Assembly: GCA_018266915.1 (NCBI GenBank)
Contig: JAFDZM010000012.1
Location: 1-64,000 of the forward strand
DNA from: Bacteroidota bacterium
GTDB lineage: Bacteria; Bacteroidota; Bacteroidia; Sphingobacteriales; Sphingobacteriaceae
Reading direction: 5' to 3'
DNA length: 64,000 nt
Part shown: piece after piece, positions 18,731 through 26,091 of the stretch
Numbering within the stretch: the first letter of the stretch is position 1
How the letters are laid out: each line of letters starts with the position of its first letter
Notes under the pieces: model-generated
Databases searched by the model: none
The model's input: only the letters and a program-made list of their open reading frames with translations
Told to the model about the DNA's origin: nothing
Made by a program: the position numbers and the translations under genes

Positions 18731-20332
18731 TTAAATGGTTTTCGGATCCCAACCAGTCCTGTAATCGCGTACCAGGTATTTATTTGCATTAGATAAGTTG
18801 GTTATCTGCCTGCTTGCTGCATCATATTTTAGTGTATGTCCCGCCCGCAAAGCTGCTGCATACAAATTGACAGCTTCAGTCAGTGCTTCGGCCTCAATGA
18901 AACTGCCCGGGTATTGCTTGCCAGCCTTGCATGAATCGGCAAATAACGTCAATGCATTTATCATCTTATCGTGGGCGTATGCTTGTCCGCCGGCAATAGG
19001 TGCCTTCACTTCTTTCTTTTTCTTCGAGAAAAGCCGTGGGTTATCTACATAAAATCCCGTGACGATCTTGCCTTTTTCTCCCACAAACAGAAATCCTTCA
19101 TTTGGTAGTTCTTCATTTAATGCCCGCAACTCTTCAGGCAGCGGAGGTTTCATGCCGCCGTCATACCAGCACAGATCAACTTGTGGCCGATCACCATTTG
19201 CAGGGTACCTGAAGCGCACCGTAGAAGCCAGGGGAAACGAAAAATCATTTTTAACACTTGAAGGGGTAACGCCATTCATCACTACAAAGTGGTTTAAATT
19301 AGGTTCAATTATCTCAGGCGAGGTCAGTTGCAGCGCATTATATACGGTCCACAAACTATAGTGCCCCATATCAGCCATTGAGCCTCCGCCGAAATCATAC
19401 CATCCCCTAAAGAACATATTGGTATATTCTGGTGAGTACGCACGGTCTGCTTCTGGCCCAAGCCATAAATCCCAGTTCAATCCATCCGGAACAGCAACCG
19501 TCTCAGTTGGCATTGTAGGGAATTGCGGCCATACCGGGCGGTTTGTCCAGTTATGTACCTCTTTTAATTTCCCTATCTTACCTCCGTTGATCCACTCCAT
19601 CACCTGGTCCATTTTACCATTGGAATCCCAGGGGATCAGGTGCGTTACAATATTAGGTTTCTGTTTTGCCAGGTCTATCACTGCTTTACCTTCCAGTAAG
19701 CGATTAGAGACCGGTTTCTGCATCAATACATGCTTATTTCTCTTTAAAGCGGCAATGGCAAATAGGCCATGCAAATGATCGGGCGTGATGATCTTGATCG
19801 CATCTACATCCTTCTCTTTTTCCAATAGCTCGCGGTAATCGGCATAGGCATTACAGCCTTTGAAGTTATCACCGCCACGAATGGCACTATAATACGTATC
19901 CACAATATCCTTCGCATTATCCCGTCCGCCAACAACCATATTGTCGCCACCCGGGTTCCAGTCAGGTTTGTTGAGGGTCTTCCTCACTTCATCCCTTATC
20001 CCAAATTTCGACCAGTCCCGGTATCCTACGGCATACTGATTAGGGTCGCATACGGCAACAATTTGTACCGAAGGCACGGCCAGCAAAGGCTGTATCTCCC
20101 GCATGCCTTGCGTACCGCAGCCAACATAGGCCAGGGTCAGTTTATCGCTGGGTGCAATATAGCTCGTACCGCCCAGCACATGCCGCGGCACAATGGTAAG
20201 CGCTAAAGCTCCCGTTGCGGCTGTTTTAATAAATTTACGGCGATCGATAGTAGAATTGGTTCCGGAAGCAGCAGGCGCTTCTTTTTCTTCCGGCCCCGGT
20301 TTGTCAGTGACATTCAAGGTCTCTTTTTTCAT
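18731..20332 (-). CDS. Tat-exported Gfo/Idh/MocA family oxidoreductase
   Basis: 533 residues. A twin-arginine leader (DRRKFIKTAATGALALTIV) lies unusually far in, at about residues 29-50, after a polar Pro/Glu-rich start. The NAD(P)-binding Rossmann domain begins LTLAYVGCGTQGMREI and includes IITPDHLHGLFAIAALKRNKHVLMQKP, the EKP-like catalytic segment. The C-terminal GFO/IDH alpha/beta domain carries MADMGHYSLWTVYNAL. It is predicted to oxidise or reduce sugars or glycosides in the periplasm with a tightly held cofactor. An operon with the downstream isomerase is likely. Confidence 0.88.
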   Translation of the reverse strand: MKKETLNVTDKPGPEEKEAPAASGTNSTIDRRKFIKTAATGALALTIVPRHVLGGTSYIAPSDKLTLAYVGCGTQGMREIQPLLAVPSVQIVAVCDPNQYAVGYRDWSKFGIRDEVRKTLNKPDWNPGGDNMVVGGRDNAKDIVDTYYSAIRGGDNFKGCNAYADYRELLEKEKDVDAIKIITPDHLHGLFAIAALKRNKHVLMQKPVSNRLLEGKAVIDLAKQKPNIVTHLIPWDSNGKMDQVMEWINGGKIGKLKEVHNWTNRPVWPQFPTMPTETVAVPDGLNWDLWLGPEADRAYSPEYTNMFFRGWYDFGGGSMADMGHYSLWTVYNALQLTSPEIIEPNLNHFVVMNGVTPSSVKNDFSFPLASTVRFRYPANGDRPQVDLCWYDGGMKPPLPEELRALNEELPNEGFLFVGEKGKIVTGFYVDNPRLFSKKKKEVKAPIAGGQAYAHDKMINALTLFADSCKAGKQYPGSFIEAEALTEAVNLYAAALRAGHTLKYDAASRQITNLSNANKYLVRDYRTGWDPKTI

Positions 20333-20542
20333 AATAGGCGCGTTTGAAATTGGTTACTACAAATTAGTCAGAATTAACTATAAATAAAACTGACTGGGTT
20401 ATTTAGCATAAATGTTACAAAAAGATATGTTGGCCTATCATAACTGTTTTTGTATCGTTTGTATTGTCCAGATAAAAGCTATGCAGCTTGTTATAGTGTG
20501 AGCAATAAGTATATTTACGATCTATATAATTATATCCCATAT

Positions 20543-21091
20543 ATGGCGACGAATCCTCTTTTTGACCGGTACTTTGAAATGCTGAATAAGATCAGGCAAA
20601 CCGAACAAACTATAATTAATACTCCTCAGTTTAAAATATTAGATGGTTTTGTAAACAGGCTAATGTTAAAAAAGGAAAGCCAGGCAACTATTTATATTGA
20701 AATGGCAAAAACTAATTTTTCTATTGAGGATTTAAAGGCTTTTGTTGACATTCACTGTTTTGAATCTGTGCTTAGTGTCGCAGATGAAAAAGTTAAAATA
20801 CAACGACTATTTGTTATTGAATTTATACTTATTGGGCATCCTTTGGTTGAAGAAGTTTTCAAATACATCAAGCATCTAGCTTCAGATTACAACGACCAAC
20901 AGGAAGGAGCTCTGAATCTGCTCTTTTCTTATGCGGTAAAAAACTTTAGAAGAGAAGAACTATTAACTCTTCTTGATAAAAATATTGCTTCATTTAATAA
21001 AGCCATGGCACATAAGACTGTAAACTTCCTAAAGCAATATTTTAAGGATAATGAAGTAGCAGAAAAAATCATACTCAAGGCTAATAAATAA
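20543..21091 (+). CDS. Hypothetical helical protein
   Basis: About 182 residues from ATG 20543 (MATNPLFDRYFEMLNKIR). It is mostly helical and charged, with no signal peptide or membrane segment, and no family is recognised. The segment DYNDQQEGALNLLFSYAVKNF resembles a short helical repeat. An upstream non-ATG start at 20450 would add 31 Tyr-rich residues that look non-coding. It is followed by a 12-bp perfect inverted repeat at 21145-21180. Its AT content is higher than that of the neighbouring dapA. Confidence 0.6.
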   Translation: MATNPLFDRYFEMLNKIRQTEQTIINTPQFKILDGFVNRLMLKKESQATIYIEMAKTNFSIEDLKAFVDIHCFESVLSVADEKVKIQRLFVIEFILIGHPLVEEVFKYIKHLASDYNDQQEGALNLLFSYAVKNFRREELLTLLDKNIASFNKAMAHKTVNFLKQYFKDNEVAEKIILKANK

Positions 21092-21144
21092 TTAACTATC
21101 GCCAACTACGCCTTACCTCGTTTATGTCAGGCCGATAAAGAACG

Positions 21145-21180
21145 ATACAAGGCAATAAAGTCAGTTTCATTGCCTTGTAT
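21145..21180. repeat. Inverted repeat between hypothetical gene and dapA
   Basis: ATACAAGGCAAT (21145-21156) and ATTGCCTTGTAT (21169-21180), a perfect 12-bp stem with a 12-nt loop and no T-run after it. It may stop transcription or be a repeat. Confidence 0.45.
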
Positions 21181-21206
21181 TGCGTCTGAACCTAACCTAC
21201 CCACAA

Positions 21207-21243
21207 AAAACTGATCTCTAATCACTGATCTCTAATCTCTATT
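21207..21243. repeat. CTGATCTCTAATC word repeat
   Basis: Tandem near-copies of ACTGATCTCTAATC just before the dapA promoter box. It is another junction-specific short-period repeat. Confidence 0.5.
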
Positions 21244-21246
21244 CTT

Positions 21247-21254
21247 TATCTTTA
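21247..21254 (+). promoter_or_regulatory. -7 promoter box for dapA
   Basis: TATCTTTA, 7 of 8 to TAnnTTTG, 19 bp before the dapA ATG. Confidence 0.35.
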
Positions 21255-21273
21255 CACTCTTTTTATTACGACA

Positions 21274-22170
21274 ATGGAAAAATTTTATGGCACAGGCGTG
21301 GCCATGGTAACCCCTTTCGACGAGAACGGACAGGTGGATTATGCAGGCCTCAGGAATCTGATCAATTATTTGATCGACGGCGGGGTAGAATACCTCGTAT
21401 CATTAGGTACAACCGGCGAATCTGTCACATTGAGTAAGGAAGAGAAGAAGAAGGTTTTTGAATTTACTGCACAGGTTGCTGCAGGCCGCGTTAACCTGGT
21501 GGCAGGCATTGGTGGCAATAACACCTATGAAATTGTTAATGAGGTAAAGTCTTTTAATATTGCTGGTTACGACGCTATCCTGTCGGCAAGCCCGGCTTAT
21601 AATAAACCAACCCAGGAAGGTATTTATCAGCACTATAAAGCAATTGCCGAAGCATCGCCGCTACCTGTTATCCTTTATAATGTACCCGGCCGTACAGGCA
21701 GCAATGTGAGCGCTGAGACCACGGTTAGACTGGCTAAGGATTTCAAAAATATCATCGGCATCAAAGAAGCCTCAGGCAACTTTGACCAGCTGAACCAGAT
21801 CATGCGCGATAAACCGGAAGATTTCTTGCTGATCTCGGGCGATGATCCTATTTCATTGCCAATGATCGCTTTAGGCGGTGTTGGTGTGATATCGGTAGTT
21901 GGCAATGCTTTACCAAGATTGTTTTCAGATATGATCCGTCTTTGCTTAAAAGGCGATTTCAAAGGCGCGCAGCCTGCACATTCATCGGTGATAGAATTCA
22001 CTAGGATGATGTTTGCGGAAGGCAACCCGGCTGGTGTAAAAACCGCATTGAAAGCATTAGGCGTTTGCAACGATAAAGTAAGATTGCCATTGGTGCAGGT
22101 GAGCGCCAAGCTGGCTGATAAGATAGCTGAAGAAACAAGGCAATTGGGTTCTCCGGTAGCGGTTCACTAA
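21274..22170 (+). CDS. dapA: 4-hydroxy-tetrahydrodipicolinate synthase
   Basis: Condenses pyruvate with aspartate semialdehyde in the diaminopimelate/lysine pathway. Seen: GTTGES substrate loop, YNVPGRTG with the catalytic Tyr, and the Schiff-base Lys in IIGIKEASG. The length of 298 residues is standard. The product feeds meso-diaminopimelate, which MurE of the dcw cluster in this window is predicted to add to the peptidoglycan stem (it has a DNPR motif). It is single gene with its own promoter box; the downstream gap is filled by two palindromic elements. Confidence 0.96.
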   Translation: MEKFYGTGVAMVTPFDENGQVDYAGLRNLINYLIDGGVEYLVSLGTTGESVTLSKEEKKKVFEFTAQVAAGRVNLVAGIGGNNTYEIVNEVKSFNIAGYDAILSASPAYNKPTQEGIYQHYKAIAEASPLPVILYNVPGRTGSNVSAETTVRLAKDFKNIIGIKEASGNFDQLNQIMRDKPEDFLLISGDDPISLPMIALGGVGVISVVGNALPRLFSDMIRLCLKGDFKGAQPAHSSVIEFTRMMFAEGNPAGVKTALKALGVCNDKVRLPLVQVSAKLADKIAEETRQLGSPVAVH

Positions 22171-22204
22171 AAGTAATTATCGGTTCAATTGTAGCTCCGT
22201 GTGA

Positions 22205-22355
22205 ACTCACCCCGAATACGCTACGCTGTTCGACCCTACCGCAAGCGGTAAAGAGGGAGAAGAAATAAAAAACAAAAACAAAACAAGTTCCCTCTTTACG
22301 CGCAGCGTAGAGAGGGTGGTCGATCCGCTGGCTAGCGGAATATGACCGGGTGAGT
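22205..22355. repeat. MITE-like element with ACTCACCC...GGGTGAGT ends
   Basis: 151 bp with terminal inverted repeats ACTCACCC and GGGTGAGT, and inner arms TCCCTCTTTAC (right) against GTAAAGAGGGA (left). It contains CCGCTGGCTAGCGG, a palindrome found again at about 31411-31424 between murC and murG. Confidence 0.7.
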
Positions 22356-22401
22356 CAAATAGACGCTATGCTTATCGTAGCGATCCGACCCCATCGGGGT
22401 C

Positions 22402-22515
22402 AAATGTTGGTAGCAAAAAAAAAGCATAGGCCAGAATCCGTGCCGTAGGTACGGAATTAACATTGCATACCTACGGCATGCTAACCGCTTCTTATCAATA
22501 TCTCTACCAACATTT
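22402..22515. repeat. MITE-like element with AAATGTTGGTAG ends
   Basis: 114 bp bounded by perfect 12-bp inverted repeats AAATGTTGGTAG (22402-22413) and CTACCAACATTT (22504-22515), with an inner TGCCGTAGGTA / TACCTACGGCA pair. It lies 46 bp from a different element, so this junction has accepted at least two. Confidence 0.7.
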
Positions 22516-22581
22516 TGTGCCAATGGCACATTAGCTCGCAGAGTACATAAGTTTATTGCTGACATACCCTTATAAAAACAG

Positions 22582-22610
22582 AAACCCGCTTCTTTTTAGG
22601 AAGCGGGTTT
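22582..22610. terminator. Bidirectional terminator between dapA and the H1-like gene
   Basis: Stem AAACCCGCTTC / GAAGCGGGTTT with a 7-nt loop and a T-run on the plus strand (22608-22613). On the minus strand it is followed by CTGTTTTTAT. It lies 26 bp past the 3' end of the H1-like gene. Confidence 0.75.
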
Positions 22611-22635
22611 TTTGGTGATAAAGTAAGCCTATACT

Positions 22636-22812
22636 TTATGCCTTGTTCTTTGAATCCTGAATTTCCAGACGAATTGCTTGTGCTAAATTCTTAAGCTCTT
22701 GCATGCCTTTACGTACACGGGTACCAGCAGCGCTGTTGCCTTTGTTGTAGAATTTGTCTGCATCTGCTTCCAATGATGCAACAAGATTTTTTACATCAGT
22801 AAATTTTTTCAT
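22636..22812 (-). CDS. Histone H1/Hc1-like small basic protein
   Basis: 58-residue protein starting MKKFTDVKNLVASLEADADK and containing FYNKGNSAAGTRVRKGMQEL. It matches the short H1-like (Hc1 family) proteins nearly universal in Bacteroidota, presumed DNA-binding and nucleoid-associated. It is Lys/Arg-rich with a helical N-terminal half and the conserved AAGTRVRKGMQ core. It has an unusually clear Shine-Dalgarno, AAGGAG, 8 nt before the ATG, in a phylum where such sites are usually weak, which fits high expression. It ends close to a strong terminator and is a single-gene unit. Confidence 0.88.
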   Translation of the reverse strand: MKKFTDVKNLVASLEADADKFYNKGNSAAGTRVRKGMQELKNLAQAIRLEIQDSKNKA

Positions 22813-23129
22813 TTGAGTTACTCCTTTTAAATATTGAGGTTTATTGTTTTAATTAAAGCTAAGCTAAACTGTTTTTATTAAAAAAAAAACTTTTGAGCAT
22901 AAAAAATAATGGCTTTAAAGTGGTTTTTTTCCACATTTTGAGTATGACAAGGCCATTAAATAAATATTATGATTATTGATATTTCATAAGAGAAAATAAT
23001 ACTTATTTTATACTTTCAGTATCAGTAAATTATTTACGCCACGATTAATTATAACATAGATTTTACACTAAATCAATTTAAAGGCATATTAATCACCCTT
23101 ATTGAATAATATGATCGTTATAAAATAAA
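22813..23129. other. AT-rich intergenic region
   Basis: 317 bp between the H1-like and GH125 genes, very AT-rich with runs of A. It includes the H1-like leader and a TAGCTTTA -7-like box at 22854-22861 (minus), plus a GTGG/CCAC mini-hairpin at 22920-22934. No gene is seen. Confidence 0.4.
22821..22826 (-). promoter_or_regulatory. Strong ribosome binding site of the H1-like gene
   Basis: AAGGAG on the minus strand, 8 nt before the ATG at 22812. Most genes in the window have no comparable site. Confidence 0.75.
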
Positions 23130-24560
23130 TTATATCACTTTCTTTAATATTTCCGGGTGCGATTGCTGCGTTTTAATGATCAATTCGCCGAAAAGTGTGT
23201 TGGCCCAGGCAAACCATTTACGTGTAAAGTCGGCAGGATTATCCTTATTGAACGATTCGTGCATAAATCCGGTTCCTGCGTGTGTATGTTTCAGCCATTT
23301 TAAGCAGGTAGTTATCTCAGCCGGATTGGTTGAGGTGATTGCACGGATAATAATGCTCATCGGCCAGATATAGCCCAAACCTACGTGCGGTCCACCGATA
23401 CCTTCAGCGGCTTTCCCTCTAAAGAAATATGGATTTGAAGTACTTAATACAAACTTACGTGTAGCTATATAAAGCGGATCGGTTGCTTTCATTGCACCCA
23501 GATACGGCAATGCCAGCAAGCTCGGCACGTTAGCGTCGTCCATACATAATTGGTTACCAAAACCATCCACCTCGTAAGCCAGGATATTGCCAAAGCCCGG
23601 GCGATTGATTATTGCATATTTATGCAGGGCAGTTTCTACTTCGTTAGCTAAAGCGCGGCAGTTTAAGCCTGTACTATGGTCTTTGGCGATACTCTCATAC
23701 ATCTCAGCCAATTGCCTCAGACTGGTTACAGCAAAGAAATTGGAAGGTACCAGGAACGAATAAATAGTAGCATCATCAGAAGGCCGGAATGCAGAACATA
23801 TCAGTCCAACAGGTTTTATCGGGTTGCCATATCCACTTAGTGGCGCAGTATCGGTAGATACCTCTGTTTTGCGCTGAAAATGATATGGGCCGTGTCCTTT
23901 TTTTCGTTGTTGGGTTTTAAAGGTATCTACGATCAGTTTACCTGCTTTTTGCCAGTCGTGGTCGAAGAAGCCGCTGTCGCCGCTTATCTTCCAGTAGTTA
24001 TACGCTAAACGAATGGGGTAACATAATGAATCTATTTCCCATTTACGTTCATGCAACTCAGGCTTCATGTCGGTGCGGTCGGTATCCCATTCGCTACCGG
24101 TAGCACGCTCGTTAAAGGCATTGGCATAAGGGTCGATCAGCACACATTTTGCCTGGCGGTTAAGCACGCCTAATATGAGGTTCTTTAACTGCGGGTCGTT
24201 CTTGATCAATGGCAGGTACGGCCAAACCTGTGCGGATGAATCGCGCAGCCACATGGCATCGATATCACCGGTGATCACGAAGGTATCCACCTTGCCATCC
24301 TTATCATTGAATTTCACGGTGGTATCCAGTGTATTCGGATAGCAGTTCTCAAAAAGCCATGCTATTTCAGGATCAGCTATGGTGGCTTTTACTTTCACAA
24401 TTTTATCTTCAACAGCAGGACTGTTAAACCGGCGCAAGTTGGCGCTAATGCGTTTGGTCTGATATTGATCCAAATCAGTAAACCAGGCGGGTTTTAAACC
24501 CATTCCAATTCCGGCAGTAGTGATGCCATTTATCTTGATAAAACTGCGGCGTGTAAGCAT
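23130..24560 (-). CDS. GH125 exo-alpha-1,6-mannosidase family protein
   Basis: 476 residues with a twin-arginine-type leader (MLTRRSFIKINGITTAGIGM). The body matches glycoside hydrolase family 125 (formerly DUF1237), an (alpha/alpha)6 barrel that removes alpha-1,6-linked mannose and does not need a metal. Seen: TGDIDAMWLRDSSAQVWPYL, ERATGSEWDTDRTDMKPELHERKWEIDS and a C-terminal GTGFMHESFNKDNPADFTRKWF. It is probably periplasmic and acts in mannan or N-glycan breakdown. It is not part of a visible polysaccharide utilisation locus. Confidence 0.88.
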   Translation of the reverse strand: MLTRRSFIKINGITTAGIGMGLKPAWFTDLDQYQTKRISANLRRFNSPAVEDKIVKVKATIADPEIAWLFENCYPNTLDTTVKFNDKDGKVDTFVITGDIDAMWLRDSSAQVWPYLPLIKNDPQLKNLILGVLNRQAKCVLIDPYANAFNERATGSEWDTDRTDMKPELHERKWEIDSLCYPIRLAYNYWKISGDSGFFDHDWQKAGKLIVDTFKTQQRKKGHGPYHFQRKTEVSTDTAPLSGYGNPIKPVGLICSAFRPSDDATIYSFLVPSNFFAVTSLRQLAEMYESIAKDHSTGLNCRALANEVETALHKYAIINRPGFGNILAYEVDGFGNQLCMDDANVPSLLALPYLGAMKATDPLYIATRKFVLSTSNPYFFRGKAAEGIGGPHVGLGYIWPMSIIIRAITSTNPAEITTCLKWLKHTHAGTGFMHESFNKDNPADFTRKWFAWANTLFGELIIKTQQSHPEILKKVI

Positions 24561-24591
24561 AATCAGGTTATTGATGTGGGTGTAAAAATAA

Positions 24592-24621
24592 AAAAGCCTT
24601 TCATATAACTGAAAGGCTTTT
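24592..24621 (-). terminator. Terminator after the oxoamine synthase-like gene
   Basis: AAAAGCCTTTC / GAAAGGCTTTT stem with an 8-nt loop, 20 bp past the stop of the minus-strand gene, followed on that strand by TTTTATTTTTAC. Confidence 0.75.
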
Positions 24622-24640
24622 AAAAATGTTTTGAACCATT

Positions 24641-25915
24641 TTAGGCAACGGCCATTTTCTTTTCTTTATAATATCCGCTTTTCAGCTTTTCAGCCACTTC
24701 GCTGAAAGCATCCAGCGTGCGGTTTACGTCTTCTAATGTGTGTACTGCTGTTGGGATCAGGCGCAGTTCGATCAATCCTTTTGGAATTACAGGGTAAACT
24801 ACAATAGAACAGAATATGCCGTAATTTTCACGCAGATCCATTGTTAGGCTGGTCGCCTCATTCAGTTCACCTTTCAGAAAAACCGGGGTAACCATGGTGT
24901 CAGTGATACCGATATCAAAGCCATGCTCTACCAAGCCTTTTTGCAGGGCTTTAGCAATCTTCCATAACTTCTCTCTCAACTCTGGTTTTGATTTTAATAG
25001 CTCGAAGCGTTTCTTCAAGCCCAATACCATTGGCATAGGTAACGCTTTGGCAAAGGTCTGTGAACGCATATTGTAACGCAGGTAACTGATAATATCCTTA
25101 TTGGACGCCACAAACGCACCGATACCTGCCATTGATTTAGCAAAGGTTCCGAAGTACACGTCTACCCCATCAATGCAATCCTGTGCTTCATGCGTTCCGG
25201 CTCCGGTTTTGCCCATTGTACCAAAACCATGTGCGTCATCTATCAGCAAACGGAATTTATATTTATCTTTTAATTTGATGATCTCTTTCAGTTTACCCTG
25301 GGCACCTGACATTCCGAAAACACCCTCGGTGATCACCAGGATACCGCCGCCGGTTTGTTCTACTAATTTGGTAGCGCGCTCCAATTGTTTTGCGCAGCTG
25401 TCTATATCATTATGCTGATATACAAAGCGCTTACCCATGTGCAGGCGAACACCGTCAATAATACAAGCATGAGACTCAGCATCGTATACGATCACATCAT
25501 TACGGTCAACCAAAGCGTCTATAATAGATACCATGCCCTGGTAACCATAGTTCAATAAAAACGCAGCTTCTTTGCCTACGAAATGAGCCAGGTCATTTTC
25601 CAGTTCTTCGTGATGCCTTGAGTTACCCGACATCATACGGGCACCCATTGGGTATGCCATACCGAAATCTGCAGCAGCCTGTGCATCCGCTTCGCGAACC
25701 TCAGGGTGATTAGCTAAACCTAAGTAATTATTAAGGCTCCAAACCAAATGCTCTTTCCCGTTGAACATCATATGAGGGGCAATCTCGCCTTCCAAACGAG
25801 GGAATGAGAAATACCCGTGCGACCATTCCTGATGCTGCCCTATCGGCCCACCCATGGTTTTCGAAATCTTTTCAAATAAATCCAATGTGCTGCTTTTTAT
25901 ATCAATAAAATACAA
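24641..25915 (-). CDS. Alpha-oxoamine synthase-like PLP enzyme
   Basis: 424-residue fold-type I PLP enzyme of the alpha-oxoamine synthase family (KBL, BioF, serine palmitoyltransferase). Seen: SLNNYLGLANHPEV, DAESHACIIDGVRL, LLIDDAHGFGTMG with the Asp that holds the pyridine ring, and FGTFAKSMAGIGAFV with the PLP-binding Lys in TFAKS. These enzymes join an acyl-CoA to an amino acid. Serine palmitoyltransferase for sphingolipids is attractive in a Sphingobacteriaceae relative, but the N-terminal region differs from known bacterial SPTs and the substrate remains open. It is single gene, with a terminator behind it. Confidence 0.82.
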   Translation of the reverse strand: MYFIDIKSSTLDLFEKISKTMGGPIGQHQEWSHGYFSFPRLEGEIAPHMMFNGKEHLVWSLNNYLGLANHPEVREADAQAAADFGMAYPMGARMMSGNSRHHEELENDLAHFVGKEAAFLLNYGYQGMVSIIDALVDRNDVIVYDAESHACIIDGVRLHMGKRFVYQHNDIDSCAKQLERATKLVEQTGGGILVITEGVFGMSGAQGKLKEIIKLKDKYKFRLLIDDAHGFGTMGKTGAGTHEAQDCIDGVDVYFGTFAKSMAGIGAFVASNKDIISYLRYNMRSQTFAKALPMPMVLGLKKRFELLKSKPELREKLWKIAKALQKGLVEHGFDIGITDTMVTPVFLKGELNEATSLTMDLRENYGIFCSIVVYPVIPKGLIELRLIPTAVHTLEDVNRTLDAFSEVAEKLKSGYYKEKKMAVA

Positions 25916-25982
25916 ATATAGTCTTTAAATGCCCTTTAGCCAAAGCTATAACTTTTTATAATAGCCTATAAACTCAGATGTG

Positions 25983-26086
25983 AGATATGAGATTTGAGAT
26001 ATGAGAATTTAATAAAAGAAGAAAAGCCCTAAAATTAAGGCTTTTCATTTATTTATAATTTATGTTGAAGGTTGAATCTCATATCT
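25983..26086. repeat. AGATATGAGATT inverted word repeats around the ftsZ terminator
   Basis: AGATATGAGATT (25983-25994) with two more imperfect units, and AATCTCATATCT (26075-26086) extended by TCATATCT into the ftsZ stop codon. The arms face each other across the terminator hairpin at 26021-26046. Confidence 0.65.
26021..26046 (-). terminator. Terminator of the dcw cluster
   Basis: GAAAAGCC / GGCTTTTC stem, 46 bp past the ftsZ stop, followed on the minus strand by a T-rich stretch. It marks the end of the division operon. Confidence 0.7.
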
Positions 26087-26091
26087 CATAT

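Larger units (their letters stand above)
22171..22635. other. Repeat-filled intergenic region after dapA
   Basis: 465 bp with two different MITE-like elements in tandem (22205-22355 and 22402-22515) and a strong terminator hairpin (22582-22610). No gene is credible; the open frames here are produced by the repeats. Confidence 0.6.

Noticed and set aside
22332..22565. 77-codon minus-strand frame after dapA
   Set aside because: It lies almost wholly within the MITE-like elements and has no protein-like pattern.
24641..25915. Firm naming as serine palmitoyltransferase
   Set aside because: The family is clear, but the N-terminal and substrate regions differ from known bacterial SPTs, so only the broader family is called.
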